A stretch of DNA of 5,043 nucleotides from an archaeon (lineage in GTDB: Archaea > Nanobdellota > Nanobdellia > Woesearchaeales > GW2011-AR9): contig JAHFRS010000012.1 in assembly GCA_023266155.1 (NCBI GenBank), positions 8,486-13,528 on the forward strand, in the 5' to 3' direction. The position numbers and the translations under genes were made by a program. Each line of letters starts with the position of its first letter. Position 1 is the stretch's first letter. The notes beneath the pieces were generated by a model. The model searched no databases, was not told the origin of the DNA, and saw nothing but the letters and a program-made list of their open reading frames with translations. Positions 1 to 4,752 of this stretch are shown in pieces.

Positions 1-344
1 GGCGATCTCCCAAAACTCTGCTGAATTCCCGCTGGCACGTGTTACAAGCTACGTTAGATTTGTATTGGGCAGTGATTGATTCAGCCCATGCTGCCTTGAT
101 GCGAAAGAATGAAATTCCTCCGACGCCAGAACATGTGGCCGAGATGTTAGAGAAAGTGTTTGTCCGGCATAAACTTTTAGAGCCAAAGTATGTGGAAACG
201 ATGCAGCGGTTTTATAAGTTAAGTAAGATGATCACCCACCGTGAGATTAAGGAAGTAACAGGTCCGGAATATGAGCATTATTATCAGGAAGCAGAGGAGT
301 TTGTGAAAAGAATGAGAAGGCTGATCGAACGAGGAAAGTTTTGA
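1..344 (+). CDS. C-terminal (HEPN-like) part of a probable archaeal nucleotidyltransferase/HEPN protein, 5' end outside the window
   Basis: The frame starting at base 3 is open from the window edge to TGA at 342-344, so the gene begins upstream; the GTG at 39 is internal and should not be taken as the start. About 113 residues are visible. The stretch DLYWAVIDSAHAALM, then PPTPEHVAEML, KLSKMITHREIKEV and a final helix ending FVKRMRRLIERG are all helical. From memory they resemble the helical C-terminal half of archaeal proteins that carry an N-terminal polymerase-beta-type nucleotidyltransferase domain and a HEPN-like domain. Such proteins are related to minimal nucleotidyltransferase (MNT)/HEPN pairs, some of which act as toxin-antitoxin modules. 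The catalytic GSxxRG half would lie outside the window and cannot be checked. A strict HEPN RNase motif (R-x4-6-H) is not obvious; the nearest is R-x9-H in RFYKLSKMITH. The family assignment is moderately sure and the molecular role is unknown. The gene converges on the minus-strand gene that follows. Confidence 0.72.
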   Translation, partial: RSPKTLLNSRWHVLQATLDLYWAVIDSAHAALMRKNEIPPTPEHVAEMLEKVFVRHKLLEPKYVETMQRFYKLSKMITHREIKEVTGPEYEHYYQEAEEFVKRMRRLIERGKF

Positions 345-352
345 AGAGAATC

Positions 353-372
353 ATTTTTGAAAGATTAAAAAT
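353..372. terminator. Small A/T-rich hairpin between convergent genes, possible bidirectional terminator
   Basis: ATTTTT (353-358) and AAAAAT (367-372) form a 6-bp inverted repeat around an 8-nt loop in the 27-nt gap between two convergent stop codons. Each strand carries a T5 run shortly after its gene's stop codon. Archaeal termination depends mainly on U-rich tracts, so this could stop transcription both ways. The stem is pure A/T and weak, so the call is tentative. Confidence 0.4.
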
Positions 373-875
373 TAGAGCAGCCCTTCCAATGTAAAGAGTG
401 GAATGAAATAGACATCATAATCAATATTATTTTCTTGCTGAAAATGACTTCGTAAGAATTGAACCATCATTTCTTTTTCTTTATACAAAACATTGGAACA
501 GCTAAATGGAGATAGGCCATAGCCAGCCTTAAACCGGGGAGTACACGTTGGTGAAAGGGAGAAGGCCCGCTGCAAGGCTCGTCCAAATGGAAGTCTGCTA
601 ATGCCATACTGCTCATAGTATCTATCCCGTGACTTTTTAAATAAATTGCGATAAAAATTCTTAGAGCCAGTCCGACCCTGAGAAAAAACGTTATTGAGGA
701 CCATGGCCAGGCCATAGCTGATAATCGCCCCTTCTGCATCAATAATCTCACTGACACCAGCAACTATGGGGGCCATATTGATGGGCCTACTTGTAGTATT
801 ATATAATTTTAGATGGTCAAAGGAATAGCCAAAAGCTTTCCGCACAACACTGTCCTGCAAGAGCTTTTCCAACAT
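372..875 (-). CDS. Uncharacterised 167-aa protein
   Basis: This is the only long ORF in the 345-920 interval. It runs from ATG (875-873) to TAA (374-372). The start is tightly bounded, because an in-frame stop lies two codons upstream (881-879). I do not recognise the family. The protein is basic and rich in aromatic residues. Its N-terminal third contains a hydrophobic/small-residue stretch, VAGVSEIIDAEGAIISYGLAM (about residues 39-59), which could be an amphipathic or buried helix rather than a clear membrane segment. The middle is Arg/Lys/Tyr-rich (KKSRDRYYEQYG). Two cysteines lie in the C-terminal half (SPTCTP and PFSCSN), but no zinc-binding pattern or catalytic motif is evident. No Shine-Dalgarno is seen. 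A good TATA box lies 32-42 nt upstream, which gives a predicted leader of about 10 nt and supports a real gene. It is divergent from gltX and convergent with the gene at the left edge. Confidence 0.6.
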   Translation of the reverse strand: MLEKLLQDSVVRKAFGYSFDHLKLYNTTSRPINMAPIVAGVSEIIDAEGAIISYGLAMVLNNVFSQGRTGSKNFYRNLFKKSRDRYYEQYGISRLPFGRALQRAFSLSPTCTPRFKAGYGLSPFSCSNVLYKEKEMMVQFLRSHFQQENNIDYDVYFIPLFTLEGLL

Positions 876-906
876 GTTTCAGTGAGGTTATCGTAGAGCT
901 AAAAGC

Positions 907-917
907 ATTTTTATATT
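907..917 (-). promoter_or_regulatory. TATA box for the minus-strand 167-aa gene
   Basis: Read on the minus strand, the bases are AATATAAAAAT. The centre, near 912, puts transcription start near 886, about ten bases before the ATG at 875. The same A/T tract could be read on the plus strand, but no good start codon for gltX lies at the matching distance, so I assign it to the minus gene. Confidence 0.5.
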
Positions 918-1012
918 GCAATGGGCATTATGGGAGATATAGCACCCAGACTATTAAATTTGGGCCAGACAACGTTGACAACGGAGATCATCTACAAGCT
1001 TTTCCCAAAACC

Positions 1013-1020
1013 TTTAATAA
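1013..1020 (+). promoter_or_regulatory. TATA box for gltX, consistent with a leaderless mRNA
   Basis: TTTAATAA is preceded by an A-rich BRE-like CAAAACC (1006-1012). Its centre lies about 27 nt before the ATG at 1044, the archaeal TATA-to-start distance, so transcription would begin at or next to the start codon. No Shine-Dalgarno precedes the ATG; the sequence there is pyrimidine-rich (1021-1043). Both points favour leaderless initiation. Confidence 0.55.
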
Positions 1021-1043
1021 CTTCCTTCTTTTTCCTATCCCTG

Positions 1044-2741
1044 ATGAAAGAGATTATTTTCAAATATGCCCTTAAAAATGCCTTTGATTTCCAAGGCAAG
1101 GTCAATTCGAAGGTGGTATTGGGGTCAGTTCTGCGGGAAAATCCGGAATTAAAAAAAGATGTTCCCAGCTTGATACAAGAGATTAAATCGGCCATTATAG
1201 AGATAGAAAAATTCAGCCCGGAACAAATTCAACAGAAATTGAAACAGCTTGCGCCAGAACTATTGAAAGAAAAAAAAACAGAACAGATTGTAGGTCCATT
1301 GAAACCGTTGCCCAACGCACAGAAAGGTAAAGTGGTTGTTCGTATTGCCCCCTCTCCTTCTGGAGCGTTACATATAGGTCATGCCTATGGCGCTTCTCTG
1401 AATTATGAGTATGCCAAGATGTATGACGGGAAATTGATTCTCAGAATTGAAGACACCAATGCAGAAAATATTTATCCGCCCGCTTATCAGCTAATTGAAG
1501 AGGATGCCCGTTGGCTGACGAATAATGGCGTAGCAGAAGTCATCATTCAATCATCCCGCTTAGGGATTTATTATGACCACGGCGAAAAATTAGTGGGGCT
1601 GGGAAAAGCCTATCTCTGCACCTGTCCTGCGGAACAATGGCGGGAAATGAAGAATAAAGGAGTAGCGTGCTCCTGCCGCAACCTTGCCAGCAAAGAACAA
1701 CAGCTGCGCTATGCCAAAATGTTTAATAGCTATGCTGAAGGGGAGGCCATCCTGCGGTTAAAGACAGACATACAGCACCGGAATCCGGCCATGCGGGACT
1801 TTGGCATTATGCGGATTGTTGAACACATTCATCCCAAAACTGGCAAAGGGCAGCGCGTCTGGCCATTAATGATTTTTTCCGTTGCCGTTGATGATCATCT
1901 GTTGGGGATAACTCATGTCCTTAACGGTAAAGATCAAACTGACAATGCCGCCAAAGAACGATTGATCATGGACTGTTTTGGCTGGACGTATCCTGAATAT
2001 GCACATTGGGGGATGATTAACTTTGACGGGTTTGCGTTAAGTACTACAGAAACTCGGCACGCGATTGAAGAAGGGATGTATCACGGCTGGGATGATATCC
2101 GCATCCCGTTCCTTCCAGCGTTACGACGGCGAGGATATCAGCCGGGAGCATTCCGCCGATATGCGACAGAAATCGGTCTTAGTTTGAATGACAAGACCGT
2201 CAGCAAAGAAGAGTTTTGGAAGAATATTAATGCCTTTGATAAAGAACTGGTGGAACAAAAAGCCAATCGCTATTTTTTCATTGATAATCCCGTTAAGATT
2301 CTCATTCAGGGCCTGCCGGCACAGGAAGTGGAAATGGAATTGCATCCTGATTTCCCGCAACGGGGAAAGAGAATTCTGAAAGTGCAGAAAGAAGTGATCA
2401 TTTCCAGCAGCGATTTCAAGACTTTATCTGATGGCTATCTTCACCGCCTGATGGATTGCGGCAATTTTGAACTGCGGGAGGATGGTTTTTATTATGTGTC
2501 GGAACCCTATGATGATTTTAAGAATTCCGAGAAACGCGGCCATATTGTTCATTGGCTGCCGGCGGAAGAAAAATTAAACGTGGACGTGAAAATGGATGAT
2601 GGCACGGCCACCTTTGGTATCGGAGAAAACGCGCTGGGAACCCTGGCCGTCGGAACTATCGTTCAGGCGGAACGGCGGTTTTTTGCTCGGGTCGATAGCG
2701 TCACAAAAGATAAAGTGACGTTATGGTATTTACACAAATGA
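1044..2741 (+). CDS. gltX: Glutamyl-tRNA synthetase, archaeal type
   Basis: This cytoplasmic class I synthetase charges tRNA(Glu) with glutamate using ATP. Archaeal enzymes of this type usually also make Glu-tRNA(Gln), which GatDE then amidates. It has 565 residues, normal for the family. An N-terminal helical domain (about 1-95) contains MKEIIFKYALKNA and ENPELKKD. The Rossmann domain follows, with R100-IAPSPSGAL-HIGH (110-113) as the ATP/Glu-binding signature. A zinc-type cluster C192-x-C194...C209-x-C211 comes next, then GKDQTDN (295-301), where most relatives have GKDH. The KMSKS-equivalent loop is LSTTET (332-337), lacking the lysine, followed by HGWDD (347-351). The C-terminal half (about 350-565) is the archaeal/eukaryal-type beta-barrel anticodon domain ending in LWYLHK. 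The start is set at 1044 because family alignment begins at MKEIIFKYAL and a TATA box sits 27 nt upstream. The frame stays open back to ATG 921, but those 41 residues look non-homologous. A winged-helix gene follows 51 nt downstream. Confidence 0.95.
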   Translation: MKEIIFKYALKNAFDFQGKVNSKVVLGSVLRENPELKKDVPSLIQEIKSAIIEIEKFSPEQIQQKLKQLAPELLKEKKTEQIVGPLKPLPNAQKGKVVVRIAPSPSGALHIGHAYGASLNYEYAKMYDGKLILRIEDTNAENIYPPAYQLIEEDARWLTNNGVAEVIIQSSRLGIYYDHGEKLVGLGKAYLCTCPAEQWREMKNKGVACSCRNLASKEQQLRYAKMFNSYAEGEAILRLKTDIQHRNPAMRDFGIMRIVEHIHPKTGKGQRVWPLMIFSVAVDDHLLGITHVLNGKDQTDNAAKERLIMDCFGWTYPEYAHWGMINFDGFALSTTETRHAIEEGMYHGWDDIRIPFLPALRRRGYQPGAFRRYATEIGLSLNDKTVSKEEFWKNINAFDKELVEQKANRYFFIDNPVKILIQGLPAQEVEMELHPDFPQRGKRILKVQKEVIISSSDFKTLSDGYLHRLMDCGNFELREDGFYYVSEPYDDFKNSEKRGHIVHWLPAEEKLNVDVKMDDGTATFGIGENALGTLAVGTIVQAERRFFARVDSVTKDKVTLWYLHK

Positions 2742-2762
2742 GAAGATGATAAATGAAAAGAA

Positions 2763-2772
2763 ATAATATATA
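2763..2772 (+). promoter_or_regulatory. TATA-like box before the winged-helix gene
   Basis: ATAATATATA lies between gltX and the next gene. Its centre is about 26 nt before the ATG at 2793, so a transcript from it would start at or near the ATG itself. It may give this gene expression separate from gltX. Confidence 0.5.
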
Positions 2773-2780
2773 CTACAAAA

Positions 2781-2787
2781 AGGTGAT
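2781..2787 (+). promoter_or_regulatory. Shine-Dalgarno site that fixes the start at ATG 2793
   Basis: AGGTGAT matches the canonical archaeal/bacterial anti-Shine-Dalgarno complement over seven bases. It ends 5 nt before ATG 2793. A TTG at 2787 in the same frame overlaps the site and is therefore unlikely to be the start. The site would be used on a message read through from gltX. Confidence 0.7.
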
Positions 2788-2792
2788 TGATC

Positions 2793-3338
2793 ATGGCAAA
2801 AATAAGCAGAGATACCCCATTAGCAGAATTAACATTGCGGCGGTATGAAAAGCCGACGATGACGGAGCGTGAATTGGTGCGTAAATTATGTCTTTCTCTT
2901 GGCCTGCTGCAGCCGGGAGATTCTCGTGACGTCGTGGTGGACGTGTTGCACGTCTTGCTGCAAGCCAAACGACGCCGGGAAGAGCTGCATTCAGAAGAGA
3001 TCAAGAATGAAGTGATGAAAGAGAGGAAACGGCTGGGGTTGCCGATGCTGGGCATTGCCGCTTCCAATATCCGACGGCAATTGAAACGCATCAAAGACTT
3101 ACAGTTGATTGAAACGAATGCAAACTTGTACCGCATCATGGAATTTGGCGAATTGTCTGAGGTATTTGAAGAAAAAGTAGAGAATTTCTTGCTGAAATCG
3201 GTGATGGGGCGAGTGAAAGAATACCTTAAAAAAATTGATGAGGAATTCATGCCGCAGATGAGCAGGTCAAAAATGCTGGCACTGGAATCGTTCTCCCCGG
3301 AACTGCTGGAGATGGCCAAAGCGCATCGCCGGAATTAA
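2793..3338 (+). CDS. Winged-helix DNA-binding protein of archaeal (DPANN-like) type, 181 aa, uncharacterised
   Basis: No characterised family comes to mind with certainty, but the fold can be read. After a short N-terminal tail (MAKISRDTPLAELTLRRYEK) comes a helix ELVRKLCLSLGLLQPGDSRD (27-46). A winged helix-turn-helix follows: helix VVVDVLHVLLQAKR (47-60), helix HSEEIKNEVMKERK (66-79), probable recognition helix IAASNIRRQLKRIKDLQLIE (88-107), then a wing around NANLYRI (109-115). The C-terminal part (120-152) is a long charged helical region, EVFEEKVENFLLKSVMGRVK and beyond, that could mediate dimerisation. The N-terminal and LGLLQPGDSRDVV blocks recall a small protein widely seen in DPANN genomes (from memory, not checked). 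A transcription-regulator role is an inference. The start is ATG 2793 with a strong Shine-Dalgarno; it lies 51 nt after gltX and ends in a strong terminator. Confidence 0.85.
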   Translation: MAKISRDTPLAELTLRRYEKPTMTERELVRKLCLSLGLLQPGDSRDVVVDVLHVLLQAKRRREELHSEEIKNEVMKERKRLGLPMLGIAASNIRRQLKRIKDLQLIETNANLYRIMEFGELSEVFEEKVENFLLKSVMGRVKEYLKKIDEEFMPQMSRSKMLALESFSPELLEMAKAHRRN

Positions 3339-3372
3339 AAATCCCAATCGCAGCAAGCTGCTGGGATTTTTA
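3336..3372 (+). terminator. Hairpin terminator after the winged-helix gene
   Basis: An 11-bp outer stem pairs TAAAAATCCCA (3336-3346) with TGGGATTTTTA (3362-3372). Inside it, GCAG (3350-3353) pairs with CTGC (3358-3361) around loop CAAG. The right arm ends in T5. It starts in the stop codon of the upstream gene. It marks the end of the possible gltX-winged-helix unit and, by symmetry, carries a T run on the other strand too. Confidence 0.8.
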
Positions 3373-3403
3373 GTGCAAGATGGGATAGTTTTCCCGTCTG
3401 CAC
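3373..3403. repeat. Hairpin 2 of a back-to-back array
   Basis: GTGCA (3373-3377) pairs with TGCAC (3399-3403), and GATGGGA (3379-3385) pairs with TCCCGTC (3392-3398) with one G-T pair. Only A3378 is bulged and the loop is six bases. The 12-bp stem begins at the base after the terminator stem ends. No gene lies over it. Confidence 0.65.
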
Positions 3404-3429
3404 AGAAAACAAATCACTGTTTGTTTTCT
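3404..3429. repeat. Hairpin 3 of the array, perfect 10-bp stem
   Basis: AGAAAACAAA (3404-3413) and TTTGTTTTCT (3420-3429) are perfect reverse complements around loop TCACTG. The stem abuts hairpin 2 with no spacer. Its T-rich right arm could act as a further U-tract terminator. Confidence 0.65.
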
Positions 3430-3431
3430 TG

Positions 3432-3491
3432 TGTTTGTTGGGAGATTTATTCATTTCACTGCAAGCAGTGGGGTTTTAGACCCAACAAACA
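3432..3491. repeat. Hairpin 4 of the array, stem with a nested hairpin
   Basis: TGTTTGTTGGG (3432-3442) and CCCAACAAACA (3481-3491) form a perfect 11-bp stem. The 38-nt interior carries a second perfect palindrome, CACTGCAAGCAGTG (3457-3470), which folds as a 5-bp stem with loop CAAG. The element ends about 50 nt before the ORF at 3543, so it may lie in that gene's leader or close the upstream transcript. Confidence 0.65.
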
Positions 3492-3530
3492 AATAAAGGA
3501 AGAATAAACAGAAGAAGAGGAAGAGAAAGA

Positions 3531-3537
3531 GGGGGAG
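3531..3537 (+). promoter_or_regulatory. Purine-rich ribosome-binding site for the ORF at 3543
   Basis: GGGGGAG ends five bases before ATG 3543, at the end of a purine-dominated stretch (about 3497-3540) of GA and AAG runs. The placement fits a Shine-Dalgarno site. No convincing TATA box is seen immediately upstream, apart from a weak AAATAAA at 3491-3497. Confidence 0.55.
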
Positions 3538-3542
3538 AAATT

Positions 3543-3704
3543 ATGGGCATTCAGATTGAATTTAATCCCGACTTAGCGTTGCGGCATATTGACCATTATC
3601 ATCGGAGAGAACGAACGCTGGAAGAATGTATCCCTGAAAATTTAGTGGTAGGGACGAGTTACGCTTTCCTCAGCCAGTATCCTAGGCGAGATGGGCGGGC
3701 ATGA
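3543..3704 (+). pseudogene. Short ORF, probably the 5' fragment of a truncated small-protein gene (53 codons)
   Basis: From ATG 3543 the frame encodes MGIQIEFNPDLALRHIDHYH, continues through ERTLEECIPENLVVGTSYAFL, then ends SQYPRRDGRA and TGA (3702-3704). The start context is strong (GGGGGAG five bases upstream). The first 43 residues look like an ordinary, conserved-type archaeal protein N-terminus. The part ECIPENL-x-x-G-x-x-Y-x-FL recalls the start of a roughly 100-aa uncharacterised protein I associate with DPANN genomes (recollection only). The last ten residues do not fit, and base composition shifts to G+C-rich sequence from about 3680. I infer that the gene was cut at roughly 3670-3680 by an insertion or deletion; no downstream remainder was found in the window. 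The alternative is a genuine 53-aa protein. Confidence 0.5.
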
Positions 3705-3823
3705 AGCCCACCGCAACGATAGGGGCACACCTGGCTGGGTGTCATGGCTATAAAGCCCTCACTGGCACTCTTCGCGCTAAACAAATACAAGATAGCGAAT
3801 TGGAATTGTGATTGCGTGACATC
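3705..3823 (+). other. Non-coding, G+C-richer stretch between the truncated ORF and the IS-like hairpin
   Basis: No convincing ORF is present. It holds several short hairpins, for example ACACC/GGTGT around 3728-3743 and GGCT-ATAA-AGCC near 3745-3756, and the dispersed 15-mer at 3776-3790. One frame (about 3694-3750) reads GGHEAHRNDRGTPGWVSWL before a stop, which could be a decayed 3' end of a coding sequence. Position, composition and the hairpin that follows suggest the debris of an insertion element, but I cannot name it. Confidence 0.35.
3776..3790 (+). repeat. Dispersed 15-mer, copy A (left of the Nudix gene)
   Basis: GCTAAACAAATACAA here is identical to 4862-4876 in the same orientation and to the complement of 4753-4767. 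The three copies bracket the Nudix gene, one to its left and an inverted pair to its right. Confidence 0.75.
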
Positions 3824-3846
3824 CTCCCTGCCCTAAAGGGTGGGAG
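3824..3846. mobile_element. Hairpin resembling a terminal imperfect palindrome of an IS200/IS605-family element (remnant)
   Basis: CTCCC (3824-3828) pairs with GGGAG (3842-3846). After a single unpaired T3829, GCCC (3830-3833) pairs with GGGT (3838-3841, one G-T pair), with loop TAAA. IS200/IS605 elements lack inverted terminal repeats and carry subterminal hairpins with an unpaired T that TnpA recognises. The wording GACATCCTCCC...GCCC-TAAA-GGG...GGGAG is typical of sequence just past tnpB genes, from memory. No tnpA or tnpB gene is present, so at most an element end or relic is left. It lies only about 20 bp before the Nudix promoter. Confidence 0.45.
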
Positions 3847-3868
3847 TGTAGACCCCCCAACAAGAAGA

Positions 3869-3876
3869 TTTATATA
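3869..3876 (+). promoter_or_regulatory. Consensus TATA box of the Nudix gene, leaderless geometry
   Basis: TTTATATA is an exact archaeal box A and is preceded by purine-rich GAAGA (3864-3868) as a BRE. Its centre is about 26 nt before ATG 3899, so transcription should begin at the start codon. No Shine-Dalgarno sits at a good distance from the ATG. Confidence 0.75.
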
Positions 3877-3898
3877 CTACTAAGAAGTTACTGGAAGC

Positions 3899-4648
3899 AT
3901 GGGTTCAATAATTATCTATCATAAAGATTTTGATAAAATAATTGTTAACAAACACGCTAGTCAATTATGGAAACCTTCAAGAAGAATAGAAGATGAAATT
4001 GATGATATATGGGCAGAAAAATTAAGCCATAATGAACATTTATGGTCTGGCCCCATGGTCAGATTAGATAAAATTGTTATGGATGGAAAAACATTATGTA
4101 TTAACACATCCTTAACTTCTTATAAACAGCATGTTGGAACTAGAACAAATACTGAATTATCAACGCGAGCTAATCCAGTATATGTTTCTGCAAATATAAT
4201 CACTGCTGACAATTATTTACTTTTTGGAAAATGCAAAAATGTTGAAAGGGGAGTTGGAAAACACAACATTGCTGCAGGTTCGCTTCACCCAGTTTTAGAC
4301 TCTCCGGATGGTGTTCCCTCATTAGGAGTAGGATTGTACCGGGAAATATTTGAAGAATTTGGATTAATCCCCGAATCTTTTGAAAGTGTCAAACCCCACA
4401 TAGTGTTTGGATTAGAATCCGAACCAACTGGAAGTTTTTTATATAATGTTAAATTAAAATTAACTTCAAAAGATGTTCAACAAAAATTTAATGCTTTAAC
4501 ACAAAAATCTGAAAGTTATGGGGTTAAACCAGAATTTGATAGCATCCATTTTCTTGAATCAGACTCTAAAATCATTCGGGATGAACTTAAAAATAAAAAA
4601 GTACAATATCAACCCATGGTAGAAGCCATGTTGGATTATATTTATTAA
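3899..4648 (+). CDS. Nudix hydrolase, divergent, NUDT22/plant NUDT9-like
   Basis: The 249-aa protein is predicted to hydrolyse a nucleoside diphosphate linked to another group, using Mg2+ held by the Nudix helix. The second half of the Nudix box is intact: R148-E-I-F-E152-E153-F-G155-L. The first half is atypical. The expected G-x5-E spacing is missing (P140 sits where Glu should be), and AGSLHP (126-131) is separated from the helix by a DSPDGVPSLGVG linker. Upstream, LCINTSLTSYKQHVGTRTN (66-84) resembles the L-T-x-Y-x-x-x-x-GT motif of eukaryotic NUDT22 and plant NUDT9, and ANPVYVSANIITADNYLLFG (91-110) is the first Nudix-fold strand region. NUDT22 cleaves UDP-glucose; a UDP-sugar or ADP-sugar substrate here is inference only. 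No signal peptide or membrane segment is seen. The gene is A+T-rich (one sampled 60-base line 32% G+C, against 53% in a line of the winged-helix gene), uses TTA and AAA heavily, and stands alone between repeats, which suggests transfer. Confidence 0.85.
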   Translation: MGSIIIYHKDFDKIIVNKHASQLWKPSRRIEDEIDDIWAEKLSHNEHLWSGPMVRLDKIVMDGKTLCINTSLTSYKQHVGTRTNTELSTRANPVYVSANIITADNYLLFGKCKNVERGVGKHNIAAGSLHPVLDSPDGVPSLGVGLYREIFEEFGLIPESFESVKPHIVFGLESEPTGSFLYNVKLKLTSKDVQQKFNALTQKSESYGVKPEFDSIHFLESDSKIIRDELKNKKVQYQPMVEAMLDYIY

Positions 4649-4752
4649 ACTCCCAACCACCGCAAGCGGCGAAGGCATTCTCAAGAAAATCAAACTGGCG
4701 AGCTGCCACCCTCAGTTGGAGACCCGGGGGAACTCAGGAATTAGAATAAATA
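4649..4752 (+). other. Intergenic stretch after the Nudix gene with a G+C-rich patch
   Basis: The Nudix frame stays open for 31 codons after its TAA, to TAG at 4742-4744, ending ELPPSVGDPGELRN. The stretch is richer in G+C than the gene, contains the palindrome CCGCAAGCGG (4660-4669), and has CTCAG twice (4711-4715 and 4733-4737). I see no separate gene or start signal. It could be relic coding sequence joined downstream of the Nudix gene, or simply non-coding. Confidence 0.35.

Noticed and set aside
467..763. 98-aa minus-strand frame inside the 372-875 gene
   Set aside because: Fully contained in a longer frame that has a promoter; hydrophobic out-of-frame translation ending in a lysine run.
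992..1195. 67-aa minus-strand frame over the gltX start
   Set aside because: It lies opposite the conserved N-terminal GluRS domain and has no promoter or ribosome site.
2121..2379. Short frames on both strands within gltX
   Set aside because: They overlap conserved GluRS coding sequence and show no motif or start signal.
2663..3319. 218-aa open frame on the minus strand opposite the winged-helix gene
   Set aside because: Ser/Phe-rich, low-complexity translation with no recognisable motif, lying exactly opposite a well-supported gene with a Shine-Dalgarno; a codon-bias shadow.
3336..3491. Retron-type msr/msd RNA
   Set aside because: No reverse transcriptase gene lies nearby and no branching-G context is identifiable; the hairpins alone are not enough.
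3690..3850. An intact tnpB gene or confirmed omega-RNA
   Set aside because: No frame longer than about 40 codons, and no RuvC-like or zinc-finger motif; only a terminal hairpin resembling such elements can be supported.
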